From: JBDNFP01 sp041689775
GTDB taxonomy: Bacteria > Bacteroidota > Bacteroidia > Cytophagales > Spirosomataceae
DNA: 7,584 bases
NCBI GenBank assembly: GCA_041689775.1
Contig: JBDNFP010000112.1
Coordinates: 1-7,584, forward strand
Direction of reading: 5' to 3'
The notes beneath the pieces are model-generated. The model did not search any database and was not told where the DNA came from. It worked only from the letters and a program-made list of their open reading frames with translations. Each line of letters begins with the position of its first letter. Position 1 is the stretch's first letter. Position numbers and translations under genes: made by a program. Below, one piece after another: positions 6,388-7,584 of this stretch.

Positions 6388-6432
6388 AGTAAGACCAAAG
6401 CCGATCCGGAGAAGGTCGGCTTTGGTCTTACT
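6388..6432. terminator. Terminator directly after the minus-strand gene at 6433
   Basis: Perfect 17-bp arms (6388-6404 and 6416-6432; AGTAAGACCAAAGCCGA and its complement) surround an 11-base loop that can form two more pairs. The right arm touches the stop codon of the minus-strand gene (6433-6435) with no spacer. There is no U run on the minus strand (next bases AGGGC). Confidence 0.75.
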
Positions 6433-6669
6433 TTAAATAACTTTTTCCAGTTCAGCGACCAGGCAGATATCTGTCGGTAGCGACGGATCAACGTGAGGGC
6501 TTGGTGGGCCGGTAAGGGCGATGGAAAGACCCAGTTCTTCGGCCATTTCCAATGTTCTGAATAAGTGATACTCACCTACGTACAGGTAGACTTTTTTCAG
6601 CGTACTGGCATAGTTACTTACTCGGCTGCCGGGGTAACGCTTTCCTTCTTTAAGAATAGCATAGAACAA
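6433..6669 (-). CDS. Small protein of unknown function with TTG start
   Basis: The frame gives 78 residues. KKVYLYVGEYHLFRTLEMAEELGLSIALTGPP (25-56) reads as strand, helix, strand, then a Pro-rich turn, and the protein ends in a charged tail (LVAELEKVI). It has no membrane segment or signal, and no family is recognised. The start is TTG at 6667-6669. On the minus strand it is preceded by AGGAG five bases upstream (within AAGAGGAGAAACC), a good Shine-Dalgarno and rare among its neighbours here. The frame stays open about 29 codons further upstream with no ATG or GTG (reading QHYLLSHYAIRGET just before the TTG), so an unusual upstream start cannot be ruled out. TATTTTTG on the minus strand (6738-6745) matches the Bacteroidota -7 element TAnnTTTG and would give a leader of about 60 bases. 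Confidence 0.6.
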   Translation of the reverse strand: MFYAILKEGKRYPGSRVSNYASTLKKVYLYVGEYHLFRTLEMAEELGLSIALTGPPSPHVDPSLPTDICLVAELEKVI

Positions 6670-6729
6670 GGTTTCTCCTCTTATAGCGTAGTGACTTAAA
6701 AGGTAATGTTGAGTAAATTGTAGTTTCTT

Positions 6730-7231
6730 ATGGCCCTCAAAAATACACCTAATTCAGAAGTATACCTATTAAACTTGGGACAAAAGATATCAGGTTTGGG
6801 ACATCAAGCAACGAATTCGTTTAAAACAAAGGCACCAGAGATACTAGACATGTTGCAATGGAAGTATAATCGTATTTTTGATGCTATGAATATTTCAACT
6901 GCAAGTTTAACAACCGAAAGAAAGTGGCGTTGTGCAACTGGATACGATGAAAAACGTTTCAGAAAATTTTCTAGGGGTACACTTTTATCAAGTAAAAAAA
7001 TGGTCAAAGTTCTTTGACATTTGGGAAAAGAAGCTTGGCGCAAAGGCAAAATCACGGCTTAAACAAGCCCAAGCCAGGGTAGCCGAGTTTTTAACAAATC
7101 ATCGTTGCAATTAGTACTTGAATCCAAATCCAACATTTTTGTATAAACAATACATCCCTGATAATCCAAGCAATAACCGGAGTTGGCACTATGAGATAGC
7201 GAGCGAAATGGCAAATGATAGTATTCCATAA
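6730..7231 (+). pseudogene. Decayed plus-strand coding region, possibly a transposase relic
   Basis: Two overlapping plus-strand frames look partly protein-like. Frame 1 runs 6730-7017 (95 codons); its LTTERKWRCATGYDEKRFRKF (ending about residue 80) vaguely resembles the N-terminal helix-turn-helix of some IS4/IS5-type transposases ('LT-W-TG-F'). Frame 2 runs from 6911 with possible starts at 6932 (GTG) and 6947 (ATG) to TAG 7112-7114, encoding KFFDIWEKKLGAKAKSRLKQ, a basic helix. It then reads on after that stop as YLNPNPTFLYKQYIPDN to TAA 7229-7231. A frameshift near 6950-7000 plus one stop would join them. The stretch is more AT-rich than the operon. The transposase resemblance is an impression, not a firm match; frame 2 alone could instead be a small intact gene of 56-61 codons. 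Confidence 0.35.
6738..6745 (-). promoter_or_regulatory. Possible -7 promoter element for the gene at 6433-6669
   Basis: TATTTTTG on the minus strand is an exact match to the Bacteroidota -7 consensus TAnnTTTG, about 70 bases before the TTG start. No TTG or TTTG is seen at the expected 17-23 bases further upstream, so support is partial; such octamers are common in AT-rich DNA. Confidence 0.3.
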
Positions 7232-7295
7232 GCCATTCTATCACTACCCTTTACTCTCGCGATAAGTAGCGCAAAACCGTTTTTTTAGTGTCCCG
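7232..7295. other. Non-coding gap before terminator
   Basis: No gene is seen. It links the last stop of the decayed plus-strand frame to the terminator at 7296. Confidence 0.4.
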
Positions 7296-7336
7296 AAACA
7301 GTGATTTCAACATAACCGAAATCACTGTTTTTTATT
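7296..7336 (+). terminator. Rho-independent terminator, plus strand
   Basis: Perfect 13-bp arms (AAACAGTGATTTC at 7296-7308, complement at 7318-7330) with a 9-base loop are followed by T-rich sequence (TTTATTTT from 7331). The only upstream plus-strand candidate is the decayed frame ending at 7231, so this may be the surviving terminator of that gene. It could also stop transcription entering from the other side, given the A-rich left flank. Confidence 0.75.
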
Positions 7337-7357
7337 TTCCCTCTCCCAACGGTCCAA

Positions 7358-7389
7358 CAACTAGACTCAGTAAGACAGTCAATTAGTTG
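7358..7389. repeat. Imperfect palindrome downstream of tnpB
   Basis: CAACTA-GACT (7358-7367) pairs with AGTC (7377-7380) and TAGTTG (7384-7389), with a three-base bulge AAT and a 9-base loop. Bulged subterminal palindromes are typical of IS200/IS605 ends, so this is an alternative candidate for the right-end hairpin. It could also be simple flanking sequence if the element ends near 7445. Confidence 0.35.
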
Positions 7390-7415
7390 AGCTCAGGCGC
7401 TTACACGTCATCTAT

Positions 7416-7439
7416 GGGTCAGTCTTGCTTTTTTGACCC
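7416..7439. repeat. Short inverted repeat just beyond the tnpB stop
   Basis: GGGTCA (7416-7421) and TGACCC (7434-7439) form a perfect 6-bp stem around a 12-base loop, 10 bases beyond the tnpB stop codon. It could be a weak terminator or part of the transposon end. The function is not clear. Confidence 0.35.
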
Positions 7440-7444
7440 TTTTA

Positions 7445-7584
7445 GTGAACTACCCACCCACGCCAGAGGCGATGGGATGGGCTTCGGGTTTCATAGAGTG
7501 TGCTTTGTTACCAAAGTCTGATTTCCTCTCCACCTTTGTAATCGCCAGTTCCTGACGATATATTTTTAATCCTTCATTTAAAAT
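7445..7584 (-). ncRNA. Likely omegaRNA (reRNA) scaffold overlapping the tnpB 3' end
   Basis: In IS200/IS605 elements the guide RNA of TnpB is made from the tnpB 3' end and the transposon right end, in the same direction as tnpB. Here the last codons fold into a strong stem: CCCACCCACGCC (plus strand 7453-7464), loop AGA, then GGCG-A-TGGG-A-TGGG (7468-7481). This gives 12 pairs with two single-base bulges, placed exactly at the stop codon. The minus strand then reads TAGTTCACTAAAA, which could contain the right-end cleavage site. The 5' limit lies beyond the window and the 3' limit is inferred, so the boundaries are approximate. Confidence 0.5.
7445..7584 (-). mobile_element. Right end of an IS200/IS605-type (TnpB) element
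   Basis: The element is identified from the TnpB C-terminus and the bulged hairpin at 7453-7481 that covers its final codons. IS200/IS605 elements have no inverted terminal repeats but have subterminal hairpins and end a few bases beyond them. The most economical end is near TTCAC on the minus strand (7445-7449). If the palindrome at 7358-7389 is instead the end hairpin, the element would reach to about 7350. The left end is outside the window. Confidence 0.5.
7450..7584 (-). CDS. tnpB: TnpB (IS200/IS605 OrfB) RNA-guided nuclease, C-terminal fragment
   Basis: The minus strand is open from the window edge to TAG at 7450-7452 and gives 44 residues: ILNEGLKIYRQELAITK, then ERKSDFGNKAHSMKPEAHP and IASGVGG. 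'NILNEGL' followed by a short polar stretch and '(S)MKPEA' near the end is the standard C-terminus of TnpB proteins of IS200/IS605 and IS607 elements. It follows directly on the third RuvC motif (D-x-N-A-A-x-N-I-L), whose Asp should lie just outside the window. The RuvC I/II motifs, zinc ribbon and N-terminal domain are also outside, so activity cannot be judged. TnpB is an omegaRNA-guided DNA endonuclease that cleaves the empty donor site and helps retain the element. A TnpA partner, if any, would be further right. Neighbouring 3' sequence holds the structured transposon end. Confidence 0.85.
   Translation of the reverse strand: MLNEGLKIYRQELAITKVERKSDFGNKAHSMKPEAHPIASGVGG

Noticed and set aside
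6360..6575. Minus-strand frame overlapping the 6433 gene and hairpin
   Set aside because: It passes through the perfect hairpin at 6388-6432, and its sequence is less protein-like than the overlapping 6433-6669 frame.
6804..7244. Minus-strand frames at 6804-7055 and 7059-7244
   Set aside because: No motif, family resemblance or start signal; the plus strand reads somewhat more like protein, though neither is certain.
1..7584. CRISPR array, tRNA or rRNA genes
   Set aside because: No regularly spaced direct repeats, no cloverleaf with acceptor/T-loop signature, and no rRNA-like sequence were seen on either strand.

Overview
The window looks like a chromosomal stretch from a Bacteroidota bacterium, most likely of the order Cytophagales (Spirosoma/Dyadobacter-like). 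This is inferred from the C-terminal barrel style of the TonB-dependent receptor, the general lack of Shine-Dalgarno sequences, and the family types present (AGE epimerase, DUF5009/HGSNAT-like acyltransferase, CsbD). No database search was possible, so family names rest on motifs read from the translations.

Layout. Bases 1-~212 are the 3' end of an IS630-family transposase gene and the element's right end. It abuts, mid-barrel, the last ~200 residues of a TonB-dependent receptor (~213-818), whose front part is absent here. A 46-bp perfect palindrome (835-880) closes that gene. A three-gene plus-strand cluster follows: a PfkB/RfaE-like sugar kinase (1072-2097), an AGE-superfamily epimerase most like cellobiose 2-epimerases (2155-3429), and a heparan-alpha-glucosaminide N-acetyltransferase-like membrane protein (3479-4630). 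It ends in a strong U-tailed terminator (4656-4691). The close spacing (57 and 49 bp) and the absence of internal terminators suggest one transcript for sugar handling: kinase, epimerase and trans-membrane acetyltransferase.

The right half is a patchwork of small genes, each closed by its own hairpin: a CsbD stress protein (4832-5017), a 37-residue membrane peptide (5173-5286), a small lipoprotein (5371-5835), then two small unknown genes on the minus strand (5952-6206 and 6433-6669). Next is an AT-rich stretch with broken plus-strand reading frames (about 6730-7231) that looks like a decayed gene, ending near a U-tailed terminator (7296-7336).

The last 135 bases, on the minus strand, encode the C-terminus of an IS200/IS605-type TnpB nuclease. 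Its 3' end forms a 12-bp stem with two one-base bulges that overlaps the stop codon. This is where the guide RNA (omegaRNA) scaffold and transposon right end are expected. The operon is thus flanked by two unrelated insertion elements, IS630 on the left and IS605/TnpB on the right. The most interesting points are the TnpB/omegaRNA end, the sugar kinase-epimerase-acetyltransferase cassette, the IS630-truncated receptor, and the series of long near-perfect inverted repeats directly after small genes.
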